This document shows positions 35,165 to 44,862 of a DNA stretch of 64,000 nucleotides, one piece after another. Position 1 is the first letter of the stretch, and each line of letters starts with the position of its first letter. The notes beneath the pieces were generated by a model. That model did not search any database, was not told where the DNA came from, and saw only the letters and a list, made by a program, of their open reading frames with translations. The translations under genes were made by a program, and so were the position numbers. The DNA is from CAZFBA01 sp964517135 (lineage in GTDB: Bacteria; Cyanobacteriota; Vampirovibrionia; JBFMGH01), in assembly GCA_964517135.1 (NCBI GenBank), contig CAZFBA010000008.1, forward strand, positions 1-64,000, in the 5' to 3' direction.

Positions 35165-38100
35165 ATGAGCTTTTTTCGATGGTTTAAGTGTTTTTGTGTC
35201 TTGTTAATTCTTGTTATGTACACAAGTGTAGCTACTTATGCATCAACTTCGTTTACCAGGAACGAAAAAGAAGTGTTTGCACTTGCAGGCAACCTTGGAG
35301 AATCGTCTTTTTTACTATCTGATATTCTTTCAAATCATAAAATTATGGGCTTGAGAGTACTTGATGGTAAGATTCAGGCCCTCCAGAAAAATGCAATGGC
35401 CCAGCAATATTTTATTATGAACCTTAAACTACCTAAAAATACAGAAATACTTTCGGAAAAATACCTGAAAGAGCTCAATAACGTTTATACGAATTCGACT
35501 TTTCACCACGAGAAGTTTAAAAAGGCCCATGAAGCTTTTGGCGATTATTCCATGAAAGTTAGTGAAGATATAAGCAAACTTTATGGCCCTAAATATGTCT
35601 GGCTTTATGATATGGCATTTGTTGTTGCTTTTACAAACATTTCAATGAGTTCTGAATACCAGAATAAGCTGGTAATGCTTAATTTTGAATATTTGCTTAA
35701 CTATATTCCATATGAGTTACCGGTAAGTGTAATTAGTTCTCTTTCAAATATACTTACTGTAAAAGATAAGCAGTTGACATCTACTGAAGTAGATTTCTTG
35801 AAAGAGGCTGCCATTAATGTTATAAGTTATTTTAATGACCCTGAAGGCTATACTCCTCCTGTGACGCTTAAGAATATGGTAGGTAAATGGGAAGGGCGTG
35901 TTGCTGATCCATCAGGTGTCTTTCACAAAGCAACTCTGGATGTTAAACCAGACCTAAGTGCAACTATAACAGTAGAGAATATGTTTTCTGATATGCCTGC
36001 CAAGCACATGGCACTAACATTAAACAATTTAACTTTTACAATTAAGCCGTTTGACGATGACAAACTGGCTATAAAATTTACAGGTAAGATTATTGACGAC
36101 ATGATGGCCGGTGAAGCTGTAGATATGACCGGTAAAAAAGGCAAATGGCAGCTCATGAAAACCTCAAAATATGCTTTTGAAGACATTAAGCAGATAGAAA
36201 TAGAAAATAATCCTTCTGCTTTTGACCTGATTGAAGGTGTCTGGAAAGGACGTGTGCTTGAAGAGTCTGGTTCTATTTCTACTGCTACACTTTATATTAA
36301 TCTTGCTGGTGATAACAGGCTTGAAATACAAAGTGGTGACGTTGAAAAGGTAATAAAGATAAGGGATATAGCTGTTAATAATCAGGCAGTAAAGTTTAAA
36401 ATATTACCTGATACTGAAAAGGATTTATCTATAACTTTTGTAGGAAAGCTTAAAGGAAGAGTGCTTGAGGGCAATGCTCAGGCTACAGACGGAAGCAGGG
36501 GCTACTGGAAGCTTATAAGGGTTGCAGGTGAAAAGACCGATAATGAACGTATTTCATGGCCCCCTAAAAAAAGCCTTTTACAGTATGATTATAGGTTGTG
36601 TGATCCTGTTTTAGGTGATAAATCTGATGATAATATCATCTATGTGGCAGCTAAAAAAGAAGAAAAACCATCAGAAGAGCTTAAAGAAGGTAAATATAAA
36701 GGCTATCTGGTATTTCCAGATGCTACAAAAGCTTTTCTATCTTTAATGTTTCATAATAATGGCAGTAAAATCTTTATTTCTGATAAAGATAGCTCTTCTC
36801 AAATAGAGCTTGATTTAGAAGATTTGAATATTACCGATAGAATAATAACCTTTAAAGCTTCTTCTGAAAAGGATAAGGATAGCCAGGTTGTTTTTAAAGG
36901 TAGGATTTTTGGTGACTACATATCTGGAAAAGCTTACAATTCACTTAGTGAAGAGTTAAGCTGGGAACTTATGGCCGTTACAAAAGCAAAATCGCTTATA
37001 AAAAATGCTAAGCCTGTTGATCTTAAGAATCTATTAGGTCTATGGGAGGGAGAAGCGGTCTTTTCAGACTTTTTGAAGGTTCCAGTGGCTTTTGTTATGG
37101 CTGAAAGTGCTTCAAATGTTAAAATTGCAGATAATAAACCAGTTGAAATAACTGATATTACTGTTGATAAAGGTTCTATTAGTTTTCTTGTCCCTGTATA
37201 CAAATCAATAGTACCATCAATGTTTGTTTTTAACGGCAATATTATTGATGATAAAATTATCGGCATGTTAACAAACACTGAAGGGCTGGGTCTAAAGCTA
37301 AGTCTTAAGCTCGTTCAGTCTGATACGAAAACAGATATTACAGGCATTTGGCTTGGAAAACTCTATATGGATAAGTCAAGTGCTGATATTATATTTGACT
37401 TTACTTCCAGTGAAAAGAAAGTATTTGTTGATGACCCTAAAGCAAAGTCAGGCAGGGTTGAACTCATTGTTTCAGAGTTCAGCGATAAAGATAATGTAGT
37501 TCAATTCAAGACCAGAACAGATAAAAGTCCTTTTCCTGTTAATTTTAAGGGTTATCTAAAAGATGGTCAACTCAGTGGCTCAGCTCAAAGTGATATGAAT
37601 GGTGCCAGAAAATTATCCTGGAACCTGCAAAAGTCATCTCTTACAGAATATATACCCTCTGAAATTGCACTTATTACACAACAAGATAAGTCTAAATCTC
37701 CTGAAAAGCCTTTTTCTATACTTGATGAACTGGAAGAAAAAGATAATAAAATACAGGAGAAAAAAGTTGCAGTTACTCCTCAGCAAAAAGAAGTTGACGC
37801 TAAAAAGAAAGAAAAAATTCCTGATAAAAAAGAAAAGAAACATATAAATCATAAAAATTCTTCAGAAATTGATCAGAAAAAGGAAAAGAAATCTGATACT
37901 GATTCTGATAAAGTAATTTCTGATCAAGTTGATTCACAAAAACCTGACAACCAGAACAAAAAAGCTGAAAAAGAAACCAGTAAAAACCCTGTGAATGATA
38001 AAAAGAAAAATGAAATAACGAAAGCTGATCCTAAAAAGGAATCTATGACCTCTGAGGCACTCGTAAACGCTGGAAAAACAAAACCTGCAATAGAGACAGA

Positions 38101-38500
38101 CCAGACGAATCTGCCTCATGAAAATAAGCCTGAGAATAAGAGTAAACCAGAAAAGCTTGATGAAAGTAATGAAACAAATGTAGTGCTGCCAGAAAACTTT
38201 TATGGTGAATGGGCAGGAGAAATTGTAAACCCGGATGGCTATAATAGTTCAGTAACTTTTGATATTCAGGAAGATGAAAGTTATATGTACGTTGAAAAAA
38301 ACGATATTAAGATTTGTTTTAAGCTGTTTGACTTTAAAATCGAAAGAGGAGATATAAGTTTTCTTGTAAAACCATCAGAAAACGTTGATTATGGTATTCA
38401 GTTTGAAGGAAACCTAATCCAAAACGTTCTTTCGGGCAGGGCAATAGATCCTGAAGGCAAGCTGGGTAAATGGTTTGCGCAAAAGCGATTGCCTGAATAA
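35165..38500 (+). CDS. Large secreted protein with six repeated beta-rich domains
   Basis: The 1,111-residue product has a signal peptide (FCVLLILVMYTSVATYAS), then a helical N-terminal region to about 230. Six related domains of about 100 residues follow, each opening with G-x-W-x-G and closing with I/L-x-G-x-A...W-x-L: near 235 (MVGKWEGRV), 354 (IEGVWKGRV), 505 (KEGKYKGYL), 622 (LLGLWEGEA), 723 (ITGIWLGKL) and 1012 (FYGEWAGEI). A Lys/Glu-rich flexible linker (about 830-1010) separates the fifth and sixth. The pattern suggests small beta-barrels like calycins; no enzyme motif is seen. It lies 33 nt after rdgB. The function is unknown; I infer binding outside the cytoplasm. Confidence 0.82.
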   Translation: MSFFRWFKCFCVLLILVMYTSVATYASTSFTRNEKEVFALAGNLGESSFLLSDILSNHKIMGLRVLDGKIQALQKNAMAQQYFIMNLKLPKNTEILSEKYLKELNNVYTNSTFHHEKFKKAHEAFGDYSMKVSEDISKLYGPKYVWLYDMAFVVAFTNISMSSEYQNKLVMLNFEYLLNYIPYELPVSVISSLSNILTVKDKQLTSTEVDFLKEAAINVISYFNDPEGYTPPVTLKNMVGKWEGRVADPSGVFHKATLDVKPDLSATITVENMFSDMPAKHMALTLNNLTFTIKPFDDDKLAIKFTGKIIDDMMAGEAVDMTGKKGKWQLMKTSKYAFEDIKQIEIENNPSAFDLIEGVWKGRVLEESGSISTATLYINLAGDNRLEIQSGDVEKVIKIRDIAVNNQAVKFKILPDTEKDLSITFVGKLKGRVLEGNAQATDGSRGYWKLIRVAGEKTDNERISWPPKKSLLQYDYRLCDPVLGDKSDDNIIYVAAKKEEKPSEELKEGKYKGYLVFPDATKAFLSLMFHNNGSKIFISDKDSSSQIELDLEDLNITDRIITFKASSEKDKDSQVVFKGRIFGDYISGKAYNSLSEELSWELMAVTKAKSLIKNAKPVDLKNLLGLWEGEAVFSDFLKVPVAFVMAESASNVKIADNKPVEITDITVDKGSISFLVPVYKSIVPSMFVFNGNIIDDKIIGMLTNTEGLGLKLSLKLVQSDTKTDITGIWLGKLYMDKSSADIIFDFTSSEKKVFVDDPKAKSGRVELIVSEFSDKDNVVQFKTRTDKSPFPVNFKGYLKDGQLSGSAQSDMNGARKLSWNLQKSSLTEYIPSEIALITQQDKSKSPEKPFSILDELEEKDNKIQEKKVAVTPQQKEVDAKKKEKIPDKKEKKHINHKNSSEIDQKKEKKSDTDSDKVISDQVDSQKPDNQNKKAEKETSKNPVNDKKKNEITKADPKKESMTSEALVNAGKTKPAIETDQTNLPHENKPENKSKPEKLDESNETNVVLPENFYGEWAGEIVNPDGYNSSVTFDIQEDESYMYVEKNDIKICFKLFDFKIERGDISFLVKPSENVDYGIQFEGNLIQNVLSGRAIDPEGKLGKWFAQKRLPE

Positions 38501-38528
38501 TACATATGTGTTGCTTCGCCCGGTAAAA

Positions 38529-40751
38529 CTATTTCTTGTTTTTCTTTCCCCGGCTGCGGCCTGACTTTTTAGGGCTTTTTAGCATTCTTACCGTTGAGCC
38601 AACCTGTTGCCTTTTGATATTTATAACATCACTTATCTCATAAAGGTTTTTTATCAGTGTATCGTAGTGGTTTTTGCTGGGTACTTCAACTGATATTTCT
38701 ATGAGGGCAGTATTATCCTGCCGGGTTTTGACTCCAGCGTAAGTAACATTAATATTACTATCTGCTATTTTACCCAGTATATCTTTAAAAACACCGATTC
38801 GATCAATAACTTCAGCGACAAAGCTGACAGGGTAGGTTTTAGTGGTGTCGAGTTTGCTTTTTTCAGACCATGTTATATCCATTATTCTTTCGGGAGAAAC
38901 TTTTGACAGTGCTTTACAGTCTTCTTTGTGGATGCTAATACCTCTTGAGCGTGTAATGACACCTACAATAGGCTCTCCTGGTAGAGGGAAGCAGCATTTG
39001 GAGATCCGGTAGAGCATATCGTCAAGGCCTTCTATTTGTTTATCTGTTTTAGAAGATTTTCCTGATGCATAGCGTGGCTTGCTGATAACTTCTTCTGGAG
39101 GTTTTTCTTCTTTTTTGAGCCTGTTAGTAACTTTGAGTGTATTAATCTCTCCATAGCCTATTGCTGCATATAGTTCTTCAATATTTTGAAAGTTCATTTG
39201 TCTGGCAATTTCTTCGAGTTTGCCTGTTCTGACAGTTTCTTCCAGTTTTGCTTTTGTTAATTCATTTTCTAGTAGAGATCTTCCCTGTGTGATATGTTCT
39301 TCTCTTCTATTTTTCTTGAACCATGACCTGATCCTGCTTTTGGCGGAGTTTGTTGCTACTATATTTAACCAGTCAAGTCTGGGGTGCGAGTTTTTGTTGG
39401 TAATGATTTCAATTATATCGCCGCTTTTTAATGGGGTATCGATAGGTACCATTTTGTTGTTGACCATTGCTCCCACGCAGGTGTGGCCAACCTCTGTGTG
39501 AATTCTGTAGGCGAAATCTATTGGTACAGCACCGCTGGGTAGATCTATTACATCTCCTCTCGGCGTAAAGACGAATACTTCATCCCTGAAAAGATCTAGT
39601 TTGACTGAATCTACATATTCTTTAGCGTCGTTGACATCCTGTTGAAATTCTACCAGTTTTCTTAGCCAGGCAAATTTTTTGTCTATTTCTTCGCTGGCGC
39701 TTCTGCTGCCTACTTCTTTATATTTCCAGTGGGCTGCAATACCGTATTCAGCGATCTGGTGCATTTCATGTGTTCTTATTTGAACTTCTAGAGGTTTGCC
39801 GTTGGGGCCTATCACTGTGGTATGAAGGGATCTGTAGAGGTTGCTTTTTGGCATGGCGATATAGTCTTTAAATCTTCCTGGTATCGGGCGGAAAGCAGAG
39901 TGTATAACTCCCAGTACCTCGTAGCATTCTTTTTCTGAGTCAACAAGTACTCTGACTGCTGTTATATCAAATAGTTCTTCAAATGTTTTGCCTCTATTAA
40001 GCTTATTATATATGCTATAGTAATTTTTAACCCGGCCATAAACGTCACCTTTGATAGATACTTCTTTAAGAAGTGTGTCAATCTTGTTTATACACTGATT
40101 AACGGTTGCTTCTCTGTCTTTTCTGCTTTGAGAAACAAGTTGTGCAATTTCCAGATATTTATCGGGGTATATATAGTTAAGTGATAGGTCATCAAGTTCT
40201 GCTTTAAGTTTTCCCATTCCCATTCTATTGGCCAGAGGAGAAAATATTTCCAATGTTTCTTTGGAGATTTCTTTTTGTTTTTCTCTTGTCATGTGGTGTA
40301 GTGTTCTCATGTTATGGAGTCTATCAGCAAGCTTTAGGAGTATTACCCTTATATCATCAGCCATGGCAAGAAACATTTTTCTAAAATTCTCGGCCTGACG
40401 CTGTTCTCTTGAGCTGAAGCTGAATTTGCCCAGTTTTGTAACCCCTTCAACGAGACTTAAGACGCTTTCTCCAAATTGTTCTCTAATTTCATCAGGATTT
40501 ACATCGGTGTCTTCCAGCATGTCATGGAGAAGAGCGGCAATTAATGTTTCTGTATCCGATTGCAATTCAGCCAGAATGCAGGCAACCTCAACCGGATGTG
40601 CTATATAGGGGTCTTCACTGGCTCTATATTGACCAGCATGATACCTTTCCGCCATTAAGTAAGCTTTTTTAATTGCTTCTATATCCTTTTCAGGGCGGCT
40701 CTGGCTGATTAGCAGTCCCTCTAACTTTTGAAATAACGTGCTATTGACCAT
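38529..40751 (-). CDS. rel: Bifunctional (p)ppGpp synthetase/hydrolase (RelA/SpoT)
   Basis: This enzyme makes and degrades the alarmone (p)ppGpp. The hydrolase HD domain is intact (AHPV with His52, HDMLEDT with His76-Asp77, LADRLHNMRTL). The synthetase has RVKNYYSIYNKLNRG, GRFKDYIAMPKSNLYRSLHT and VQIRTHEMHQIAEYGIAAHW. A TGS domain at about 395-455 (VFTPRGDVIDLPSGAVPIDF), a zinc-finger-like CCFPLPG segment and a C-terminal ACT domain (about 660-735) complete the architecture. At 740 residues it is a standard long RSH protein with both activities expected. It is transcribed alone, divergent from the DUF167 gene. Confidence 0.96.
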   Translation of the reverse strand: MVNSTLFQKLEGLLISQSRPEKDIEAIKKAYLMAERYHAGQYRASEDPYIAHPVEVACILAELQSDTETLIAALLHDMLEDTDVNPDEIREQFGESVLSLVEGVTKLGKFSFSSREQRQAENFRKMFLAMADDIRVILLKLADRLHNMRTLHHMTREKQKEISKETLEIFSPLANRMGMGKLKAELDDLSLNYIYPDKYLEIAQLVSQSRKDREATVNQCINKIDTLLKEVSIKGDVYGRVKNYYSIYNKLNRGKTFEELFDITAVRVLVDSEKECYEVLGVIHSAFRPIPGRFKDYIAMPKSNLYRSLHTTVIGPNGKPLEVQIRTHEMHQIAEYGIAAHWKYKEVGSRSASEEIDKKFAWLRKLVEFQQDVNDAKEYVDSVKLDLFRDEVFVFTPRGDVIDLPSGAVPIDFAYRIHTEVGHTCVGAMVNNKMVPIDTPLKSGDIIEIITNKNSHPRLDWLNIVATNSAKSRIRSWFKKNRREEHITQGRSLLENELTKAKLEETVRTGKLEEIARQMNFQNIEELYAAIGYGEINTLKVTNRLKKEEKPPEEVISKPRYASGKSSKTDKQIEGLDDMLYRISKCCFPLPGEPIVGVITRSRGISIHKEDCKALSKVSPERIMDITWSEKSKLDTTKTYPVSFVAEVIDRIGVFKDILGKIADSNINVTYAGVKTRQDNTALIEISVEVPSKNHYDTLIKNLYEISDVINIKRQQVGSTVRMLKSPKKSGRSRGKKNKK

Positions 40752-40863
40752 AAAATTTTCTTGTTCCGTGTATAATTAATATAATTATTTTTCAATTGTA
40801 ACTTAAAAATAATTGTAATTTCTATAGGGTAAAGCGTTTAAATTTCCTGAAAGTGAGTAAAAG

Positions 40864-41166
40864 TTGTCGGTTAAAATTTCAAAAACAGCGATAGGTATTA
40901 AGTTTAGTGTAAGGGTAGTGCCAAAGTCTTCTAAAAATCAGTTGTTGTTGATGGATGAAGGTATTATAAAGGTTAAAATAACTGCTCCACCGGTTGAAGG
41001 TAAGGCTAATGAGTGTTGTATTGCATATCTTGCAAGTATACTGGGAGTGACAAAATCTCAGGTATCAATATCATCTGGAGAAAAATCAAAGACAAAAGTT
41101 TTTGAGGTCACTGGTAACCCTGATACACTTTCTGCTAACCTTGTAAAGGCTATTAAAAAGGCTTAA
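40864..41166 (+). CDS. DUF167/YggU-family protein
   Basis: The 100 residues match the YggU fold: IKFSVRVVPKSSKNQLLL, the VKITAPPVEGKANECCIAYL motif and SISSGEKSKTKVFEV. The family is widespread and has no established function. The start is TTG, with AAAGTGAG as ribosome site. The stop lies 5 nt from the end of the convergent pentapeptide-repeat gene. Confidence 0.9.
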   Translation: MSVKISKTAIGIKFSVRVVPKSSKNQLLLMDEGIIKVKITAPPVEGKANECCIAYLASILGVTKSQVSISSGEKSKTKVFEVTGNPDTLSANLVKAIKKA

Positions 41167-41171
41167 AAGGC

Positions 41172-42047
41172 TTAAGGCATTAGGGTATGTTTATCCATGA
41201 CAGCACTTAGCAGGTTTTCAGCAAAGTTTATACTTGATCCTGTAAGGTTAGCTCCCCTGAAGTCAGTATATTCAACGTTTGCACGTTCGAGAACAGCATC
41301 AACGAGGTTTGCATTCCTAAAGTCAGCATTGCTTAAATTGGCTTCTGTAAGGTTGGCCTGTTCCATCTGGCAGTTTTTAAAGATTGTTTTTTCGAGGTTT
41401 GCCTTTTGCAGGCTGGCTTCTGTCAGGTTGCTTTCTGAAAGGTCGCACCAGAAGAGAGTTGAGTTGTCTAGTATGCATTCGATAAGTGTAGAATACCTCA
41501 TGTCTGCTCTTTCGAGGTTAACCCCGGAAAGATTGGCTTTTGAGAGGTCGCTGTTACTGATATCTGTCCAGTAGAGGTTTGAATCGCTGAGGTTTGCCCC
41601 TTCAAGTATAGCGTTTGTAACCAGTGCCTTGTTTAAAGTGCTATTTGTAAGCTCTACGTCAGATAAATTGCAACCTTCCAGATTAGCTCTGGTTAATTTG
41701 ACAGAATTGAGCTTGCTGCCTGTGAAGTCTGAATTTGTTGCTTCAGCCCAGTCAAGGTCGGCGCCGGTCAGGTCTGCAAATTGTATGCTGCAACTCTTCA
41801 TAGTGGTATTTTTGAGGTCGGCATTTATCAGAATAGCATCGTTAAAGTTGATATTAGACAGGCTTGCTCCCATTAAATTGGCTTCTGTCAGGTTGGCATT
41901 ACTAAAGTTAAGGCCTGTGAGGTGTGTCCCAGAGAGATCAGCATTGCTTAGATCTATTTCTAAATCAGGGTTTTCTTGTCTGTATTTTGAAAATTCACTT
42001 GCGTCTTTTTTAAGTAGCTCTATAATATTCTCTTTTGTTAGTGCCAT
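41172..42047 (-). CDS. Pentapeptide-repeat protein, 291 aa
   Basis: From about residue 48 to 285 the protein consists of A(D/N)LxX pentapeptides (for example LTGLNFSNANLTEANLMGAS), enough for about twelve turns of a right-handed quadrilateral beta helix. A short helical N-terminus (TKENIIELLKKDASEFSKYR) precedes it. It has no signal peptide. AGGAG lies upstream of the ATG, 12 nt behind trxB. Pentapeptide proteins are abundant in Cyanobacteria; most have no known role, some mimic DNA (MfpA/Qnr). A second such protein opens the same operon at 44513. Confidence 0.92.
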   Translation of the reverse strand: MALTKENIIELLKKDASEFSKYRQENPDLEIDLSNADLSGTHLTGLNFSNANLTEANLMGASLSNINFNDAILINADLKNTTMKSCSIQFADLTGADLDWAEATNSDFTGSKLNSVKLTRANLEGCNLSDVELTNSTLNKALVTNAILEGANLSDSNLYWTDISNSDLSKANLSGVNLERADMRYSTLIECILDNSTLFWCDLSESNLTEASLQKANLEKTIFKNCQMEQANLTEANLSNADFRNANLVDAVLERANVEYTDFRGANLTGSSINFAENLLSAVMDKHTLMP

Positions 42048-42058
42048 GGTTGGTTCTC

Positions 42059-43012
42059 CTATACAGTAGAGGTGGTTTCTTCTTGTATTGCATCAAGATA
42101 CTTGATTGCAGATGTTGCTGCAATGGCACCATCGGATGCAGAGACGACAATCTGTCTTAAAGGTGTGTTGCGTACGTCACCTGCACCGAATACCCCCGGT
42201 ATGCTTGTTGACATATCTTCTTTGCAGAGCAGATAACCTCTATCATCGAGTTCTATCTGGTCTTTAAAGTGATCTGTATTGGGTGTGGTTCCTACATAAG
42301 GGAATACTCCTGATATGTTATAGTTAGATATATCATTTGTTTTGACGTTTTTAACAACGATATTCTTTACTCCTTTTTCATCACCCTGTATTTCGAGTGG
42401 TATAGTGTCCCATAAAAAGTGTAGTTTTGGGTGTTGAAAAAGTTTTTGCTGATAAAGTCTGCTGGCACGGAGTTGATCTCTTCGATGTATAATTGTGACA
42501 GATCTGGCAAACCGGGTTAAATAAAGTCCTTCTTCGGCAGCAGAGTTGCCTCCGCCAATAACACATATGTCTTTATCTTTAAAGAAAGCACCATCACAAA
42601 CTGCACAATAGCTTACACCTCTTCCGGTATACTCTTTTTCACCTGTAATGTTGAGCTTTTTGGGGTTGGCTCCTGTGCTGATAATAATTGTTTTTGCTTT
42701 ATATATCTGTTCGATGGTTGTAACTGTTTTAATTGTGTCTGTTAGATTTATGCTCTGGACTTCCTGAAACTGTTTGACAGGTATATTGTGCTTGTTGAGC
42801 TGTTCTTGAAACTTCTCAATCAGCTCAAATCCTTTAACTGTCAGGTATCCTGGATAATTCTCGATGTCCTGTGTGAGGTTAAGCTGCCCGCCTGTGGTCA
42901 TTTTTTCAAGAAGGAGGCATTCAATCATACCTCTTGCTGCATAAATGGCTGCTGATATTCCGGCGGGTCCTGCCCCCAGTATGATTAAATCGTATATTTT
43001 TGATTCTGTCAT
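42059..43012 (-). CDS. trxB: Thioredoxin reductase
   Basis: TrxB passes electrons from NADPH through FAD and a redox disulfide to thioredoxin. The FAD motif ILGAGPAGISAAIYAARG (11-28), the active-site CAVC (Cys136, Cys139), the NADPH motif CVIGGGNSAAEE and the C-terminal GVFGAGDVRNTPLRQIV are clear in 317 residues. AAGGA precedes the ATG. It is the fourth of five genes in a minus-strand operon with two pentapeptide-repeat proteins, acylphosphatase and a secreted protein. Two secreted thioredoxin-like proteins lie 8 kb away. Confidence 0.96.
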   Translation of the reverse strand: MTESKIYDLIILGAGPAGISAAIYAARGMIECLLLEKMTTGGQLNLTQDIENYPGYLTVKGFELIEKFQEQLNKHNIPVKQFQEVQSINLTDTIKTVTTIEQIYKAKTIIISTGANPKKLNITGEKEYTGRGVSYCAVCDGAFFKDKDICVIGGGNSAAEEGLYLTRFARSVTIIHRRDQLRASRLYQQKLFQHPKLHFLWDTIPLEIQGDEKGVKNIVVKNVKTNDISNYNISGVFPYVGTTPNTDHFKDQIELDDRGYLLCKEDMSTSIPGVFGAGDVRNTPLRQIVVSASDGAIAATSAIKYLDAIQEETTSTV

Positions 43013-43081
43013 GTTTAATTCCTTTATATTTTTCCCCTGTGAGTATACTATAACAGCGAGAAAAAATCATAAGACGATTTC

Positions 43082-43675
43082 TTATCTGTTTAATTCGAAT
43101 ACTGGCGGTTTAGAGCCTGATAGTTTTTGTCCGTGTAGCTTAAACAGGGCTTGTTCGATTCTTATGAGTTTTCCTGCTTTAAAATATTTAAGTCGCATGT
43201 TGCTGTATCCGGCGAAGTTGTCTCCATTGACTTCGATGGTAACCTGTTCCATCTGGTCATATTTTCTATTTGGTTTTGTGCTACAGGTAAATGTTGCACG
43301 GTTATTGTCAACTTCGTTTACTGTAATGTATGTTTCAGAATAGTTATTAGGGTTTGCCAGTCGTATTTTGTTTTCTACTTGTTGAAGCAGCCAGATGTCA
43401 GCTGTCTTTTGTTTAAATGTATTGGGTGCATTAGTGCTTACCAGTGTTCCGTTGACCTGCCATGTGCCGTAAAGTTCGTCAGGAAGAAACTGCTCTTCTG
43501 CTATTCTGCCGGTTAGAACTGGTCTGAGTGGTTTGAAATCTTTGTTGCTTGAAGGCATTTCTTCTTCAAGAGATGGTGAATACTCTATATCAGATACCTG
43601 AGCAAATGCTGTGTTGCCGTTAATCATAAAAATGACAACCAATATCAGGCTAACCACGTACTGTAAAGATATCAT
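43082..43675 (-). CDS. Secreted protein with one calycin-like domain
   Basis: Starting at ATG 43675 (CGGAG upstream) the product opens with a signal peptide (LQYVVSLILVVIFMINGNTA, cleavage after FAQ). The mature part has a domain from about residue 70 (LYGTWQVNGTLVSTNAP) to 190 with the same G-x-W start and beta pattern as the repeats of the six-domain protein at 35165, which I take as a distant relation. The frame is open further upstream, but that would overlap acylphosphatase heavily; the chosen start overlaps it by 26 bp. The function is unknown. Confidence 0.8.
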   Translation of the reverse strand: MISLQYVVSLILVVIFMINGNTAFAQVSDIEYSPSLEEEMPSSNKDFKPLRPVLTGRIAEEQFLPDELYGTWQVNGTLVSTNAPNTFKQKTADIWLLQQVENKIRLANPNNYSETYITVNEVDNNRATFTCSTKPNRKYDQMEQVTIEVNGDNFAGYSNMRLKYFKAGKLIRIEQALFKLHGQKLSGSKPPVFELNR

Positions 43676-43928
43676 ATTCTCCGGTATACTCTTTTTTAAA
43701 TGCCTCAACATCTGTAACATAGGCCATAGGTGGGCCTTGGTAACACCATGATAACATTTGATCAACGAGTTCTTCTTCGCCTTCAAATAATGCTTCTACC
43801 CTGCCATCATAGAGGTTTCTTACCCAGCCTTTCAGGCCTAATTTTTGAGCCTGATGGACTGTGCTATACCTGTAATTAACGCCCTGAACCCTTCCGGATA
43901 TATATACGTGCATACCGATTTTTGTCAC
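43650..43928 (-). CDS. acyP: Acylphosphatase
   Basis: This small enzyme hydrolyses carboxyl-phosphate bonds of acyl phosphates. The catalytic residues are in place: Arg20 in SGRVQGVNYRYS and Asn38 in GWVRNLYDGRVEALFEG, at exactly the usual spacing, in 92 residues. The start is GTG behind a strong AGGAGG site. It lies 36 nt after the pentapeptide-repeat gene and overlaps the following secreted-protein gene by 26 bp. Confidence 0.95.
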   Translation of the reverse strand: MTKIGMHVYISGRVQGVNYRYSTVHQAQKLGLKGWVRNLYDGRVEALFEGEEELVDQMLSWCYQGPPMAYVTDVEAFKKEYTGEYDIFTVRG

Positions 43929-43964
43929 TAATACCTCCTGGCGGTATTACTTTTACTAAGTGCT

Positions 43965-44513
43965 TTAATTGTCTTCTATATCACCATCAAAAATATCATC
44001 ATCAAGGTCATCTTCATATTCTGGAGATGTATAACCTTCGGTGTCAAATTCTTCCGGGAGATACTGGCTATCTGGCCATATTGTAAACTTGTCAAATCGT
44101 GATTGAGGAAGATTGTATGATCCGGAAAGGTCTGTATCTGTCAGGTCTGCTTCTCTCAGGTCGGCTCCATTCATGTTGGCTTCAGTGAAATCAGCTTCTA
44201 TAATAGTTGCCCCAACCAGAATTGTGCCGCTAAGGTTTGAATTATTGAAGTTACAGTATTGCAAACTGGCGTTAGTAAAGTTAGCAGAAGATAAATTAGT
44301 GCTTGTAAGGTCAGAAGAATCGAGGTTGCTGTCGCTGAAGTCTGTTCCGGTTAAATCTGTTCCATGTAAATTAATCCCATTGAGATTTAAACCCTTGAAA
44401 TCTACTTCTGACAGGTCTAAGTCAGTTATTTCATTCTCTTCTATTAGTTTATTAAAACCGTCGACGTTCTCGTTAAGAGCTAGTTGAATTAATTCGTCTT
44501 TAAAACTGGTCAT
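43965..44513 (-). CDS. Pentapeptide-repeat protein, 182 aa
   Basis: Pentapeptides of the form DLxx/NLxG run from about residue 30 to 135 (LDLSEVDFKGLNLNGINLHG, then DLTGTDFSDSNLDSSDLTST), about five coils of beta helix. The helical N-terminus (TSFKDELIQLALNENVDGFN) resembles that of the second pentapeptide protein in the operon. The C-terminal 45 residues are strongly acidic and end DDDIFDGDIEDN. The ATG at 44513 has a perfect AGGAG site, so I prefer it to the one 17 codons upstream. It is the first gene of the operon. Confidence 0.9.
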   Translation of the reverse strand: MTSFKDELIQLALNENVDGFNKLIEENEITDLDLSEVDFKGLNLNGINLHGTDLTGTDFSDSNLDSSDLTSTNLSSANFTNASLQYCNFNNSNLSGTILVGATIIEADFTEANMNGADLREADLTDTDLSGSYNLPQSRFDKFTIWPDSQYLPEEFDTEGYTSPEYEDDLDDDIFDGDIEDN

Positions 44514-44862
44514 ACATTTCTCCTGGACGTAGCTATTAATCGAATAAATCTCTTTAAACTGCAAAAAACGGTTTTTGAAGATTATAAAGCGTTTTTGTTT
44601 CTACTTAAATTATCTGATATTAAGATATTTTACAGTTGAAAAAGGTTTAGTCTTACAGTATTGTGCATGAGAACCGTAATCATTTTATGGTTGAACCTTT
44701 TCCATGAATTATAATATCAGATAATTGCCTATTTTTATCGAAATTTTTTAAAAAATTTTAGGAATTTCACGTAGTTTGATCCTTTACAATGGCTGCTATA
44801 ATAAATGATGTGAAACTAGAAGTGGTTAATAAAATAAGTTCTTAAATTTTTCAGGAGCGATA
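44514..44862. other. 349-bp divergent intergenic region
   Basis: This stretch lies between the pentapeptide operon (minus) and the TPR-matrixin gene (plus). Apart from the plus-strand promoter at 44775-44802 I see no structured element. The minus-strand operon promoter must also be here but is not clear. Confidence 0.35.
44775..44802 (+). promoter_or_regulatory. Extended -10 promoter of the TPR-matrixin gene
   Basis: TGC-TATAAT (44794-44802) is a consensus extended -10 element; TTTGAT (44775-44780) with a 16-bp spacer is an acceptable -35. The gene starts 60 nt downstream. Confidence 0.6.
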
